Positions 1-9,768 of a DNA stretch of 42,152 nt are shown in pieces. Where the stretch lies: contig JAFGAK010000188.1 of assembly GCA_016933745.1 (NCBI GenBank), forward strand, positions 1 through 42,152, in the 5' to 3' direction. The stretch's first letter is position 1. Every line of letters starts with the position of its first letter. The stretch is from Bacteroidales bacterium (GTDB lineage: Bacteria; Bacteroidota; Bacteroidia; Bacteroidales; UBA12170). Made by a program: the position numbers and the translations under genes. The notes beneath the pieces are model-generated. The model worked only from the letters and a program-made list of their open reading frames with translations, had not been told where the DNA came from and did not search any database.

Positions 1-14
1 AACGAATTACTCCT

Positions 15-22
15 TACCTTTG
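15..22 (+). promoter_or_regulatory. -7 promoter element (TACCTTTG) of the RNase H gene
   Basis: An exact match to the Bacteroidota -7 consensus TAnnTTTG ends 8 bp before the ATG at 31, so the transcript should be leaderless or nearly so. The matching -33 element would lie outside the window. Confidence 0.6.
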
Positions 23-30
23 TAAAGACA

Positions 31-678
31 ATGAGTAAAAGCAAAACGAAATACTACACGGTATGGAAAGGCCATCAACCCGGAGTTTACAACTCTTGGG
101 CAGATTGTCTCAAACAAACAAAAGGCTTTGAAGGCGCCGTTTATAAGTCGTTTCCGAGTTTGGAAATGGCCACTGAGGCTTTGCATGGAAATCCGGCTCA
201 TTTCATGAAACGCTCCAGCAAAGAAGTGTATGATACTTCGGCAGCTTATGCTATGAATCTAGCAAAAGAAAAAATTAGTTGGGATAGTTTGTCGGTAGAT
301 GCTGCTTGTAGCGGGAATCCTGGAATTTTGGAATACCGTGGTGTAGATACAAAATCCGGAATTCAATTGTTTCATCAAGGACCTTTTCCGGAAGGAACTG
401 TAAATATTGGTGAGTTTCTAGCAATTGTTCATGCCTTGGCTTTTCTTCAAAAACAAAACTCATCGTTGCCCGTTTATACGGATTCCATAACGGCCTTGAG
501 TTGGTTACGCAAAAAACAAATCAATACTAAATTGGTTCGAAGTGCCAAAAACGAAAAACTCTTTCAGTTAGTTGACCGCGCTTTGTTTTGGTTGCACAAC
601 AATTCGTATCCAAACAAAGTGATTAAATGGGACACCAAACAATGGGGCGAAATTCCGGCTGATTTTGGCAGGAAATAA
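31..678 (+). CDS. rnhA: Viroplasmin-type ribonuclease H (RNase HI family)
   Basis: Endonuclease that cleaves the RNA strand of RNA-DNA hybrids, acting in the cytoplasm on primers and R-loops. Residues about 7-52 form a caulimovirus-viroplasmin-like hybrid-binding domain (YYTVWKGHQPGVY, then AVYKSF). Residues about 84-215 form the RNase H fold. The four carboxylates expected for two-metal catalysis can be read as D90 (SVDAACSGNPG), E128 (NIGEFLA), D151 (YTDSITAL) and D211 (PADFGRK). At 215 aa the length is normal for the Bacteroidota version with an N-terminal binding domain. The start is set by a -7 element directly upstream. The gene is followed by a gap and a separate GAPDH promoter, so it is probably monocistronic at its 3' side. 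The fold assignment is firm; whether it is the cell's main RNase HI cannot be judged here. Confidence 0.9.
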   Translation: MSKSKTKYYTVWKGHQPGVYNSWADCLKQTKGFEGAVYKSFPSLEMATEALHGNPAHFMKRSSKEVYDTSAAYAMNLAKEKISWDSLSVDAACSGNPGILEYRGVDTKSGIQLFHQGPFPEGTVNIGEFLAIVHALAFLQKQNSSLPVYTDSITALSWLRKKQINTKLVRSAKNEKLFQLVDRALFWLHNNSYPNKVIKWDTKQWGEIPADFGRK

Positions 679-722
679 ACGATTATTCTTTCTTCTCCAA
701 CTAACTATCGGAATTGGAATCG

Positions 723-753
723 TTTGCGGAAATATTGTTTTGCATTAACTTTG
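723..753 (+). promoter_or_regulatory. Promoter of gapA (TTTG-N19-TAACTTTG)
   Basis: TTTG at 723-726 and TAACTTTG at 746-753 are separated by 19 bp, the full -33/-7 architecture of the Bacteroidota housekeeping sigma factor. Transcription should begin near 759, giving a leader of about 55 nt before the ATG at 815. Confidence 0.7.
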
Positions 754-802
754 TTAAGTGTGGAATTATTCGGTACTTTGAAGTCTGAAATTAATTTATT
801 AA

Positions 803-1822
<1,020 letters not shown>

Positions 1823-1840
1823 TCCGATCGCGATAGCTTA

Positions 1841-1880
1841 AAGCCTCATTCTGCAATTGCCGGATGAGGCTTTTTATTTT
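1841..1880 (+). terminator. Intrinsic terminator of gapA
   Basis: A perfect 9-bp stem (AAGCCTCAT at 1841-1849 with ATGAGGCTT at 1864-1872) has a 14-nt loop and is followed by a T-rich tract. It lies 19 bp after the gapA stop. Confidence 0.85.
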
Positions 1881-1914
1881 CGATCAAAAACAGTTATTTT
1901 GTAAAAAAAACACG

Positions 1915-2643
1915 ATGGATTGGCAAGAGCGAACCAAATTACTAATTGGCGAAGAAAAACAAACTATTTTAAGCAATTCTCATGTATTGATTGTTGGCTT
2001 GGGCGGTGTTGGAGCTTATGCAGCAGAACAATTAGCGCGCGCCGGCATTGGTAAATTAACCATTGTTGATGGAGATTCTATTCAGCCAAGTAACCGAAAT
2101 CGACAACTGCTTGCTCTGCTAGAAAATGAAGGAAAAGCGAAATCAGATTTAATGAAAGAAAGATTGCTACAGATCAATCCCAATCTAGAAGTAATTGCTA
2201 TTCAGGAATATCTTCAAAATGAACGCCTAGATGAAATTGTTTCTCAGAAATACGATTTCATTGTGGATGCCATTGACACCTTGGCGCCGAAAATTTTTCT
2301 AATTTATGCCGCTCTCAAAAGCGGAAATAAACTCGTTAGTTCGATGGGAGCTGGAGGAAAAATAGATCCTGCCAAAATACAAATAGCAGATCTTTCAAAA
2401 TCTTTCAATGACAAGCTTGCTCGAATTTTGCGTAAACGCTTGCACAAACTGGGAATTTTCAAAGGCTTTCCAGTAGTTTTCTCCTCCGAACAGGTTCATC
2501 CCAAGAGTGTCATCTTTGTGGAAGGCGAAGCGAATAAAAAAACCACCGTTGGAACCATCTCCTACATGCCAGCTCTTTTTGGGCTGCACATGGCATCCGT
2601 AGTAATTAGAGAATTAATTGATCTCCCAATGGAACTGGCATAA
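1915..2643 (+). CDS. tcdA: tRNA threonylcarbamoyladenosine dehydratase (ThiF/E1-like)
   Basis: ATP-dependent enzyme that cyclises the t6A modification at position 37 of ANN-decoding tRNAs to ct6A. It is an E1/ThiF/MoeB-type adenylating protein: the nucleotide-binding motif GLGGVG is at residues 28-33, then YAAEQLARAGI, an acidic strand end (IVDGD) and the RNRQ segment at 61-64 that binds ATP phosphates in this family. The FDAIDT-like motif appears as FIVDAIDTL. The length of 242 aa fits TcdA. I start at the ATG at 1915 because the longer open frame begins inside the gapA terminator hairpin. The gene converges on lpxK with a gap of about 35 bp. It could be another small E1-like protein, but the family match is good. 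Confidence 0.88.
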   Translation: MDWQERTKLLIGEEKQTILSNSHVLIVGLGGVGAYAAEQLARAGIGKLTIVDGDSIQPSNRNRQLLALLENEGKAKSDLMKERLLQINPNLEVIAIQEYLQNERLDEIVSQKYDFIVDAIDTLAPKIFLIYAALKSGNKLVSSMGAGGKIDPAKIQIADLSKSFNDKLARILRKRLHKLGIFKGFPVVFSSEQVHPKSVIFVEGEANKKTTVGTISYMPALFGLHMASVVIRELIDLPMELA

Positions 2644-2678
2644 TTTTCAAAACGCAAATTGAGCCTATTATTTCAGTT

Positions 2679-3746
2679 TTACTCTTTTGTTTTGCTTAAT
2701 TCTGGAAGAAAGTCTAGAATCTTTTTCGAAAATAAATCGCCATCACCATTATGAAATACGGTACGAATTGGAACATAATACAGCGGAGTCCCATCCGAAA
2801 ATTTAACTTCGCAACACGACTGTAATCGCATTGCGTCTTTTTCGGTTGTCACAAGAATCTTGTCTTTTGTAAAAACCTCATTAAATTTTTCTAAAATACG
2901 ATCAATATCTTCTTGAGTATAAATATGATGATCTCCATAGGACAAGACGGTTAACTCAGAACAAAGTGGTTGTAAATATTCTTGAATCGGGTAATTATTT
3001 GCTATACCCGTAAATAAAACAATGTGAGAATATCTTTTTTTGATTCTTTTCTTTGTCGAAACTAGAAAAGGAACCAAACCATCGTAAATAATCTTTGTAA
3101 ACAGCAAAAGTTGATACTCTTTCAACTTAAGTTCTTCCGCAATTCTTCTTCGGGTAATGGGCGATAGCACAACCGGGGTTTTAGTCACAATTACAATATC
3201 AGCTCGCTTTGCGCCACCTCTAAATTCCCTTAATTTTCCGGTTGGGAAAACATAATCATTGGAATACAAATTAAAATAATCCGTTAACAAAATACTCAAG
3301 CCCGGTTTAATCCATCGATGTTGAAAGGCATCATCTAAAAGCACCACATCCAAATCAGGAAAACTCTTTACTAAATTATTTACACCTCGATTCCTGTTTT
3401 CATCCACAGCAACCTTTACTTGATTATATTTATACAGATATTGCATGGACTCATCGCCAATTGTTTTGGCACTTGCCATTTCATCTGCTAATACAAAACC
3501 CTTTGTTTTTCTTCCGTAACCACGACTTAATGTAGCTACTTTAAATTGATTCTGAAGCAACCGAATTAAATACTCGACCATGGGTGTTTTTCCTGTCCCA
3601 CCCATACTGAGATTTCCAACCGAAATGATTGGAATAGCATGTTTCTTCACAGAAAGAATACCGATATCGAAAAATAAATTACGAAACCAAGTAAACATTC
3701 CATAAAGCAAGGAAATTGGAAATAAAATCAGACCTAATAAACCCAC
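2679..3746 (-). CDS. lpxK: Tetraacyldisaccharide 4'-kinase
   Basis: Phosphorylates the 4' position of the lipid A disaccharide at the inner membrane, the step that makes lipid IVA. The N-terminus is hydrophobic (residues about 3-26) and anchors the protein. The Walker A motif GNLSMGGTGKT is at residues 44-54, SRGYGRK follows at 74-80, and the family signature DDAFQHR is at 138-144. At 355 aa the length is normal. No ATG is available: the frame begins with GTG at 3746, which places the first membrane helix right at the N-terminus. A start a few codons further upstream cannot be excluded. It is divergent from the Nif3-like gene. Confidence 0.93.
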   Translation of the reverse strand: MGLLGLILFPISLLYGMFTWFRNLFFDIGILSVKKHAIPIISVGNLSMGGTGKTPMVEYLIRLLQNQFKVATLSRGYGRKTKGFVLADEMASAKTIGDESMQYLYKYNQVKVAVDENRNRGVNNLVKSFPDLDVVLLDDAFQHRWIKPGLSILLTDYFNLYSNDYVFPTGKLREFRGGAKRADIVIVTKTPVVLSPITRRRIAEELKLKEYQLLLFTKIIYDGLVPFLVSTKKRIKKRYSHIVLFTGIANNYPIQEYLQPLCSELTVLSYGDHHIYTQEDIDRILEKFNEVFTKDKILVTTEKDAMRLQSCCEVKFSDGTPLYYVPIRTVFHNGDGDLFSKKILDFLPELSKTKE

Positions 3747-3865
3747 CTTATTTAACTCTTTTAACGCGTCGGGAAAAATAAACTGTTTTTTTTACGTATC
3801 CCTATTGGTTTCGTTACACCAATTCTATCTTTTTAGGTATTTTAGCAAAACAATACGATTTGATT

Positions 3866-4960
3866 ATGACACTTCAAAACCTTTGCGATAGCTTAGAATT
3901 ATTAGCGCCCCTTTCTTTGCAAGAAAGCTACGACAATAGTGGACTTTTAATTGGACACCGAAAAAAACCAATCCAAAAAGCGCTCGTAAGCCTTGATGTA
4001 ACGGAAGAAATAATGGAGGAAGCTCTCGAGATAAGAGCGGATGTAATTATTGCTCATCATCCGCTTATTTTTAAATCTGTAAAAAAACTTACTGGTGCCA
4101 ATTCTGTTGAAAGAATCATCGAAATAGCACTGAAAAACGATATTGCCATATATGCCATTCACACCAACCTTGACAATGTATTTGAAGGTGTAAATCAGGT
4201 ATTTGCGCAACAACTTGACTTAGAAAACTTACAAATCCTTGTCCCTAAACCAGCCACACTTAAAAAACTAATTACTTTCGTTCCGCCAGATCATTTGAAT
4301 GATTTACAAAACGCTTTATTTGAAGTTGGAGCCGGTAAAATTGGGAATTATGATCGTTGTAGTTTTGTTTCAGAAGGAAAAGGATCTTTTCGTGCTTTAG
4401 AAGGAAGCAATCCATTTGTAGGCGAAAAAAACCAGTTACATCACGAAAATGAAACTAGATTAGAACTCGTATTTCCCGCTTATTTACAAAGTAATATCAT
4501 TAACTGTTTACTCAACAACCATCCTTACGAAGAGCCCGCATTTGATATTTTAGCTTTGGAAAATGAATGGACAAAAACGGGAGCTGGAATGATAGGCACG
4601 CTTAAAAATCCAATGGATGCAATGGACTTTTTGCGTTTTGTTAAAGAAAAAATGGCAACATCTTGTATAAAACACAGCCCATTATTAGAAAAACCAATAC
4701 ATAAAGTAGCTTTATGTGGTGGAAGTGGAAGTTTTTTAATTGGAGCAGCCAAAGCGGCAAGAGCCGATATTTTTATCAGTGGCGACATTAAATACCACGA
4801 ATTTTTTGAAGCAGAAAATAAGCTCCTAATTGTAGATATTGGACACCATGAAAGCGAACAACTTACAAAACAACTTTTAGTTGATTATCTAAACAAAAAA
4901 TTTCCTAACTTTGCAGTCCAAATTTCGAGGCGTAATACAAACGTCGTTAATTACTTATAG
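3866..4960 (+). CDS. Nif3-like dinuclear metal centre protein (YbgI/YqfO family)
   Basis: Member of the Nif3/YbgI family, ring-shaped hexamers with a two-metal site; biochemical role unsettled, although databases often carry the label GTP cyclohydrolase I type 2. The metal ligands can be read in AHHPLIF (residues about 65-71), HTNLDN near 98-103, and the C-terminal DIGHHESE. The middle third (about 128-230) is the PII/CutA-like insertion seen in the long form of the family, consistent with the 364-aa length. The ATG at 3866 is preferred over an upstream TTG. A variant -7 element (TA, three bases, TTTG at 3854-3862) precedes it. The zinc-ribbon gene follows after 22 bp, the usual Bacteroidota arrangement, so the two probably form an operon. 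Confidence 0.9.
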   Translation: MTLQNLCDSLELLAPLSLQESYDNSGLLIGHRKKPIQKALVSLDVTEEIMEEALEIRADVIIAHHPLIFKSVKKLTGANSVERIIEIALKNDIAIYAIHTNLDNVFEGVNQVFAQQLDLENLQILVPKPATLKKLITFVPPDHLNDLQNALFEVGAGKIGNYDRCSFVSEGKGSFRALEGSNPFVGEKNQLHHENETRLELVFPAYLQSNIINCLLNNHPYEEPAFDILALENEWTKTGAGMIGTLKNPMDAMDFLRFVKEKMATSCIKHSPLLEKPIHKVALCGGSGSFLIGAAKAARADIFISGDIKYHEFFEAENKLLIVDIGHHESEQLTKQLLVDYLNKKFPNFAVQISRRNTNVVNYL

Positions 4961-4982
4961 AATAATATAATTCGTAAACAAT

Positions 4983-5792
4983 ATGGCAAAGAAAAATACG
5001 GAAGTTGAAGAAGTAAGCGCTCCGGTAGCTCAATATAAAAAAACGGAAGATGAAATTAGCAACAAAAAACGCTTAGCGGCACTTTTTGCTTTGCAACAAA
5101 TTGATTCACAAGTTGATAAAATCCGAATCATCCGTGGAGAGCTTCCGCTTGAAGTTCAAGATTTGGAAGATGAAGTTGCAGGTTTAGGTACACGTATCGA
5201 CAATTACATCGTGGAAACTACGCAATTAGAACGTCAGATTGCTGAGAAAAAAGCATTAATTTCTGATAGTCAAGCGCTCATTAAAAAATACGAAGAACAA
5301 CAAATGAACGTTCGTAATAACCGCGAATACGATTCTTTGTCGAAAGAATTAGAATTTCAAAACCTCGAAATTCAGCTTGCTGAAAAACGTATTAAAGAGT
5401 TTTCTGTTGAATTAGAAGCACGTAAAGAAGATATTGCAAAAGCAAATCTTGTACTCGAAGAACGCCGTGGTGACTTAAAAATCAAAGAGTCGGAACTCAA
5501 TGATATCGTTGAAGAAACCAAAAAAGAAGAAACAGAACTGATTGAAAAATCAAATAATTACGAGTCTGTTATCGAACCCCGATTACTTACTGCTTATAAA
5601 AGAATTCGTGCAAACGCTCGCAATGGTTTGGCAGTTGTTCAGATTGAACGTGAATCTTGTGGTGGTTGCTTCAACAAAATTCCGCCTCAGCATCAATTAG
5701 ACATTAAGATGCATAAAAAGATTATTGTTTGTGAGTATTGCGGTCGAATCCTGATTGATTCAGAATTGGCTGAAGAAACTCAAAACGCATAA
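4983..5792 (+). CDS. Coiled-coil protein with C-terminal C4 zinc ribbon
   Basis: Protein of the C4-type zinc-ribbon family (CT398/HP0958-like), often encoded next to Nif3 genes; molecular role not established. Residues about 40-210 are charged heptad-rich sequence predicted to form a long helical hairpin. The zinc ribbon has two CxxC knuckles, C226/C229 (SCGGCFNKIP) and C250/C253 (CEYCGRIL). The sequence QMNVRNNREYDSL near 110 is characteristic of this family. Length 269 aa. It is cotranscribed with the Nif3-like gene 22 bp upstream, and a symmetric terminator follows the stop codon. In relatives the family has been linked to protein or RNA interaction; I do not assign a function here. Confidence 0.88.
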   Translation: MAKKNTEVEEVSAPVAQYKKTEDEISNKKRLAALFALQQIDSQVDKIRIIRGELPLEVQDLEDEVAGLGTRIDNYIVETTQLERQIAEKKALISDSQALIKKYEEQQMNVRNNREYDSLSKELEFQNLEIQLAEKRIKEFSVELEARKEDIAKANLVLEERRGDLKIKESELNDIVEETKKEETELIEKSNNYESVIEPRLLTAYKRIRANARNGLAVVQIERESCGGCFNKIPPQHQLDIKMHKKIIVCEYCGRILIDSELAEETQNA

Positions 5793-5823
5793 AAAAAAAG
5801 AGGCTTTTAAGCCTCTTTTTTTT
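5791..5823. terminator. Bidirectional intrinsic terminator
   Basis: AGAGGCTT (5799-5806) and AAGCCTCT (5809-5816) pair perfectly. The stem is flanked by an A-tract on the left and a T-tract on the right, so it can end both the plus-strand zinc-ribbon transcript and readthrough from the minus-strand ROK gene. Confidence 0.85.
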
Positions 5824-5897
5824 GCTTTCTACCCTATTGTTTTATCACTGAAATAAAACTCTAATGCGCATTCATAAACACTATCGAGCAGATTGCC

Positions 5898-7145
5898 TTA
5901 AGCTAGGAATTCTTTTTCCTGCTCAAAAAGTCGATTCATTACCATCGCAACAGCACCTAAGAGTTTGACTTTACCACCAAGCTCCGAAGCAATTATTTCG
6001 GTATCTTGTTTTAAGCGATAAATGGTGTATTTATTTAAACTTTGTTGAATTGAGTCGAGCAAAAAATGTTTCGCGCTAGCTACTTTTCCACCAATTATTA
6101 TGGCTTCCGGATTAAAAATATGAATCAATCCGGCAATTCCTTTTCCAAGATAATAACCGGCCTGACTAATCAATTCGATCGCAAAAGCATCCCCATTATG
6201 AACCGCATCAATGATGGTTGAAACATGAATATCATCCAGGTTATTTGCAACCATTTCGACAAGGACACTTTGTTTTCCTTCCAAAATCCCTTTTTGAGCA
6301 TGTTCAATCAACGCTGTTCCCGAAGCTACTGTTTCTAAGCATCCTTTTTTTCCACAGGTACACAAAAGGCCATCTTCCACCACATTAATATGACCGAGTT
6401 CACCTGCATAACCGCTTTTGCCTTCGTAAATTTTTCCATTTACAATCATTCCCATTCCAATGCCATCACAAATATTTATGCAAAGCACGTTTTCTTTATT
6501 TTTAGCAGCGCCAAAAACCTGTTCTCCCAGAGCCATCACACGAGAATCATTACCAATAAATGTAGGCAATTTGTAGCGCTGCATAAAAAAGGATTCGAGA
6601 CTTTGTTCATCAATTTTCAAATCGCTGAAGGTTTCTCCTGTTTTTGCTTCAATTAAACCTGGCAAAGAAATTCCAACTCCTAAATACTGATCCAACGACA
6701 AACTAAGTTCCCGCAGCATGGTGTCCAATCGATTAAAGATTTCGTCAAAAACCTTACTTTTATTTTTCACATTATCAAAGTAAGTTACAACATCCGAAAC
6801 TGCTTCGTTTTGCAAATTGAACACGCCCATTTTTATCATCCGACAGTCAATATCGATGCTGATAATGTATTTTGCATTTGGATTAATTCCATAAAGATTG
6901 GGACGTCGGCCTCCAATCGAATCGCCAAAACCCAATTCCAACACCAAGTTCATGCCCATTAATTCGACCAAAAGCTTATTGATTGTAGGCGAACTCATAT
7001 TGGTTAGCTTAGCTAATTCAGGATTGGAAGTAGGACCATTTCGATAAAGATATTCAACGATAAAACTTTGTTGACGAATTCTCTTTTGGTCCGTATTCGA
7101 ATTATTTTTAGTAAGATCAGCGTTTTTTAGTAAGAGATTTAACAT
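5898..7145 (-). CDS. ROK-family transcriptional regulator (NagC/XylR type)
   Basis: Probable sugar-responsive DNA-binding regulator. Residues about 24-72 form a winged helix-turn-helix (SNPELAKLTNMSSPTINKLL). The ROK sugar-kinase fold follows, with sugar-binding N199-D200 and the zinc motif H252, C262, C264, C269 (CTCGKKGCLE). The first phosphate loop, DIGGT in active ROK kinases, reads DIDCRMIK near residue 98, so catalysis is unlikely and a regulatory role is favoured. Length 415 aa is right for NagC-type repressors. No sugar transport or catabolic genes adjoin it; nadK is divergent across a 277-bp gap. Its targets are therefore probably elsewhere or include itself. The inducer cannot be inferred. 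Confidence 0.85.
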   Translation of the reverse strand: MLNLLLKNADLTKNNSNTDQKRIRQQSFIVEYLYRNGPTSNPELAKLTNMSSPTINKLLVELMGMNLVLELGFGDSIGGRRPNLYGINPNAKYIISIDIDCRMIKMGVFNLQNEAVSDVVTYFDNVKNKSKVFDEIFNRLDTMLRELSLSLDQYLGVGISLPGLIEAKTGETFSDLKIDEQSLESFFMQRYKLPTFIGNDSRVMALGEQVFGAAKNKENVLCINICDGIGMGMIVNGKIYEGKSGYAGELGHINVVEDGLLCTCGKKGCLETVASGTALIEHAQKGILEGKQSVLVEMVANNLDDIHVSTIIDAVHNGDAFAIELISQAGYYLGKGIAGLIHIFNPEAIIIGGKVASAKHFLLDSIQQSLNKYTIYRLKQDTEIIASELGGKVKLLGAVAMVMNRLFEQEKEFLA

Positions 7146-7362
7146 GCTTATGAATGGTTATTTTATTAAGATGTAAAAATAAGCTAAATTTTTTAGAAAG
7201 TTTTCTGTATTTCAAAATCAACTCTTTTTGAATAGGTAAAACAAGTCTGATTTTAGATATATTTTCGAATTGAACATCTTACAGAAAGCCTATAAATGGC
7301 GGCATATCCGTTAATTATTGTTAATATTGCAGAGTGATATTTTTAAGGCATTATTAAAAGTT

Positions 7363-7370
7363 TAATTTTG
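7363..7370 (+). promoter_or_regulatory. -7 promoter element (TAATTTTG) of the nadK cluster
   Basis: Exact TAnnTTTG match 53 bp before the nadK start. No clear -33 TTTG at the usual distance. The rest of the 7146-7422 gap shows AT-rich sequence without another recognisable element. Confidence 0.45.
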
Positions 7371-7422
7371 CGCAGAACTAATCGCAGAATAGTCATTAAA
7401 AGCGAATAATATACCTGCTGAT

Positions 7423-8298
7423 ATGGTAATTGGAATATTTGGAAAAGCATTAAACGAAGCATCCTTACCCTTTCTCAAAGAGTTGATTGAAACGCTTGAA
7501 GAAGCGAGGATTACTACTTTTTTTTATGCTCCTTTTGCTGACGAAATAAAAGCAGATATCGATCTGAAGCGCTTTCAACGCTTTTCCGGACCTGATGATG
7601 CTCCCGAAAAAATTGATTATATCATATCTCTTGGTGGCGATGGCAACATGTTGAATACAGTAGCAATGGTGCACGATTCAGGAATCCCAATTTTGGGAAT
7701 CAATATGGGTCGGTTGGGATTTTTGTCCAGTGTAAATCGAGAACAAATTAAAGAAGCTATTGAGGTTCTGATTTCCGGAAACTTCAAAATAGAAACACGT
7801 AATTTACTAACGCTCAGCTCACATGCTGATCTTTTCGAAAATAAAAATTTTGCTCTCAACGAAGTAACCGTCTATAAACAACAACCAAATTCAATGGTAT
7901 CGGTGCATGTTTATATCGACGATGATTTTTTAAATTCCTATTGGGCAGATGGACTGATTGTTGCTACGCCAACCGGATCAACAGCTTATTCATTAAGTAC
8001 AGGTGGTCCTATTCTATCGCCCGAAACAAATAACTTTATTATCACACCGATTGCGCCTCACAATTTATCCGTGCGTCCGATCGTTATTCCTGACAGTAAG
8101 AAAGTACGCTTAAAGGTAAGTGGTCGCGACGACAGTTTTTTTGTCAGTTTAGACGCGCGCACCCAGAGTTTCTTTTCCAGTGAAGAACTTATTATCGAAA
8201 AAGCCAACTTCGAAATTCAATTGATTCGCCTTCCTGACGAGAATTTCTTCTCTACGGTTCGGGCTAAACTATTATGGGGAATTGATAAACGTAATTAA
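7423..8298 (+). CDS. nadK: NAD kinase
   Basis: Phosphorylates NAD+ to NADP+ with ATP in the cytoplasm. The diagnostic motifs are intact: GGDG at residues 71-74, the NE pair at 146-147, and the glycine-rich TPTGSTAYSLSTGGP at 182-196. The 291-aa length is normal. It is the first gene of a tightly spaced run: only 3 bp separate its stop from the DUF6089 gene, and uppS and bamA follow. This gene order is conserved in many Bacteroidota. The start at 7423 agrees with the usual short N-terminus before the first Rossmann strand (IGIFGK). Confidence 0.95.
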   Translation: MVIGIFGKALNEASLPFLKELIETLEEARITTFFYAPFADEIKADIDLKRFQRFSGPDDAPEKIDYIISLGGDGNMLNTVAMVHDSGIPILGINMGRLGFLSSVNREQIKEAIEVLISGNFKIETRNLLTLSSHADLFENKNFALNEVTVYKQQPNSMVSVHVYIDDDFLNSYWADGLIVATPTGSTAYSLSTGGPILSPETNNFIITPIAPHNLSVRPIVIPDSKKVRLKVSGRDDSFFVSLDARTQSFFSSEELIIEKANFEIQLIRLPDENFFSTVRAKLLWGIDKRN

Positions 8299-8301
8299 GT
8301 T

Positions 8302-9000
8302 ATGAAAAGATCTACTCTACTACTCAAAACAGGAAAAGCACAAATAAACCAAATTATTTTTGGCTTTGCTATCGTGCTGCTTTTTCTGAGTTCTGAAACA
8401 AATGCACAAACACTCGAAGTAGGGCCTTTTATTGGAGGAGCATATTATCTTGGCGATTTAAATCCACAAAAACATTTTATCGAAAGCAATTTAGCTTTTG
8501 GAGGAATTTTAAAATACAACCTAAATCAACGCTGGGCCCTAAGTTTATCGGCGAATCAAACTACATTAAAATCCGATGCAAGCAATTACAATGCAGATCA
8601 TACAGTAGTTCCGGCAAGCAATTTATCTACTTCATTATCCGAACTCTCCTTGCAAGGCGAATTAAACTTTTTTCGTTATGCTGTTGGCGATCGAAAGGAA
8701 TTCTGGACTCCCTACCTTTTTGCAGGTGCTTCGGTATTTCTTGCTAATTCGGTAAATTCGATTGCCTATTCTACTCCTTTTGGAATGGGAGTCAAATACA
8801 GCCCGTTTAAAAAACTCGGTTTAAACTTATTTTGGGGAGCTCGAAAAACATTTACGGATGAATTAGATCAAGTGGTTTCTATTGATTATCAAGGTTACAA
8901 TGGCGATTGGTATATTTTTTACGGATTAAACATTACTTTTGCCTTCCATTTAGGAAAAGATAACAGTTGTAGAAATTTAATTAACGGGAAATATTATTGA
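8302..9000 (+). CDS. DUF6089-like outer-membrane beta-barrel protein
   Basis: Exported protein of unknown function. A long positively charged N-terminus and a hydrophobic stretch (about residues 19-33) end in TNA-QT, a plausible signal peptidase I site near residue 36. The mature part alternates polar and hydrophobic residues with aromatic strand ends (GPFIGGAYYLGDLNP, then WALSLSANQTTL, FFRYAVG, WTPYLFAGASVF), typical of small eight-stranded barrels. Its position between nadK and uppS is the usual one for DUF6089 proteins. It probably shares the nadK transcript (3-bp gap). No catalytic residues are evident; a structural or assembly role in the outer membrane is only an inference from the neighbouring bamA cluster. 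Confidence 0.78.
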   Translation: MKRSTLLLKTGKAQINQIIFGFAIVLLFLSSETNAQTLEVGPFIGGAYYLGDLNPQKHFIESNLAFGGILKYNLNQRWALSLSANQTTLKSDASNYNADHTVVPASNLSTSLSELSLQGELNFFRYAVGDRKEFWTPYLFAGASVFLANSVNSIAYSTPFGMGVKYSPFKKLGLNLFWGARKTFTDELDQVVSIDYQGYNGDWYIFYGLNITFAFHLGKDNSCRNLINGKYY

Positions 9001-9006
9001 TTATAC

Positions 9007-9014
9007 TAAATTTG
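9007..9014 (+). promoter_or_regulatory. -7 promoter element (TAAATTTG) for uppS-bamA
   Basis: Exact TAnnTTTG match in the 18-bp gap after the DUF6089 gene, 4 bp before the uppS ATG. It predicts a leaderless uppS-bamA transcript in addition to readthrough from nadK. Confidence 0.55.
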
Positions 9015-9018
9015 CACG

Positions 9019-9762
9019 ATGAATTTTAAAGAGCAAATAGACACAACTCGCTTGCCAAAGCACATTGCTATTATTATGGATGGCAATGGTCGTTGGGCCA
9101 AAGAACGCGGCAAAATGCGTGTTTTTGGACATGAAAACGGAGTGCGTGCCGTACGAGATACTGCAGAAGCTGCGGCTGAAATTGGTGTTGAATATGTCAC
9201 TCTGTATGCTTTTTCTACCGAAAATTGGAATCGACCACAGATGGAAGTAGATGCTTTAATGAACCTACTGGTTAAAACCATCAACAAAGAAACCGAAACA
9301 CTCAACAAAAACGATATCCGATTACAAGCAATTGGCGATTTAAAAAGCTTGAAAAAAGACACCTACAAAGAGCTTATGTTAGCCATTGAAAACACATCGA
9401 AAAATAAGCGAATGACACTGACGTTAGCACTTTCTTACAGCTCTAGATGGGAAATTGTAGATGCCGTTAAGCAAATTGCCGAAAAAGTAAAGTCGGGCGA
9501 ATTGACATCGCAAGAGATATCAGACGAAACAATCAACCAACACCTCACAACGAATTTTATGCCGGATCCGGAACTCCTGATCCGCACCAGTGGCGAACAG
9601 CGCATTAGCAATTATATGCTTTGGCAAATTGCCTACAGCGAATTGTACTTTTGCCCAAAATACTGGCCTGATTTTAATAAAGAAGATTTTTATAAAGCCA
9701 TTGTCGATTATCAAATGCGCGAAAGACGATTTGGCAAAACAAGTGAACAGATAACTAAGTAA
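9019..9762 (+). CDS. uppS: Isoprenyl transferase (undecaprenyl diphosphate synthase)
   Basis: Cis-prenyltransferase that adds isopentenyl units to farnesyl diphosphate to make the C55 carrier lipid for peptidoglycan and O-antigen. The signature [16 protein letters not shown] is at residues 17-32, with catalytic D21. The later motifs [12 protein letters not shown] and the C-terminal [23 protein letters not shown] split region (about 190-212) are complete, including the RxSGExRxSNF-type phosphate-binding arginines. At 247 aa the length is standard. Its own -7 element lies 4 bp upstream, and bamA starts 6 bp after its stop, so the two are coexpressed. Confidence 0.96.
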   Translation: MNFKEQIDTTRLPKHIAIIMDGNGRWAKERGKMRVFGHENGVRAVRDTAEAAAEIGVEYVTLYAFSTENWNRPQMEVDALMNLLVKTINKETETLNKNDIRLQAIGDLKSLKKDTYKELMLAIENTSKNKRMTLTLALSYSSRWEIVDAVKQIAEKVKSGELTSQEISDETINQHLTTNFMPDPELLIRTSGEQRISNYMLWQIAYSELYFCPKYWPDFNKEDFYKAIVDYQMRERRFGKTSEQITK

Positions 9763-9768
9763 GCTAAG

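Noticed and set aside
1864-1914. Longer N-terminus for TcdA from the ATG at 1864
   Set aside because: This start is in the right arm of the gapA terminator hairpin, and the added residues do not resemble the family.
3780-3865. Shared promoter region of lpxK and the Nif3-like gene
   Set aside because: Only a variant element with a 3-base gap (3854-3862) was seen, so I did not list it as a feature.
9006-9362. Open frame on the minus strand opposite uppS
   Set aside because: Entirely within a well-conserved gene, with no promoter or recognisable protein.
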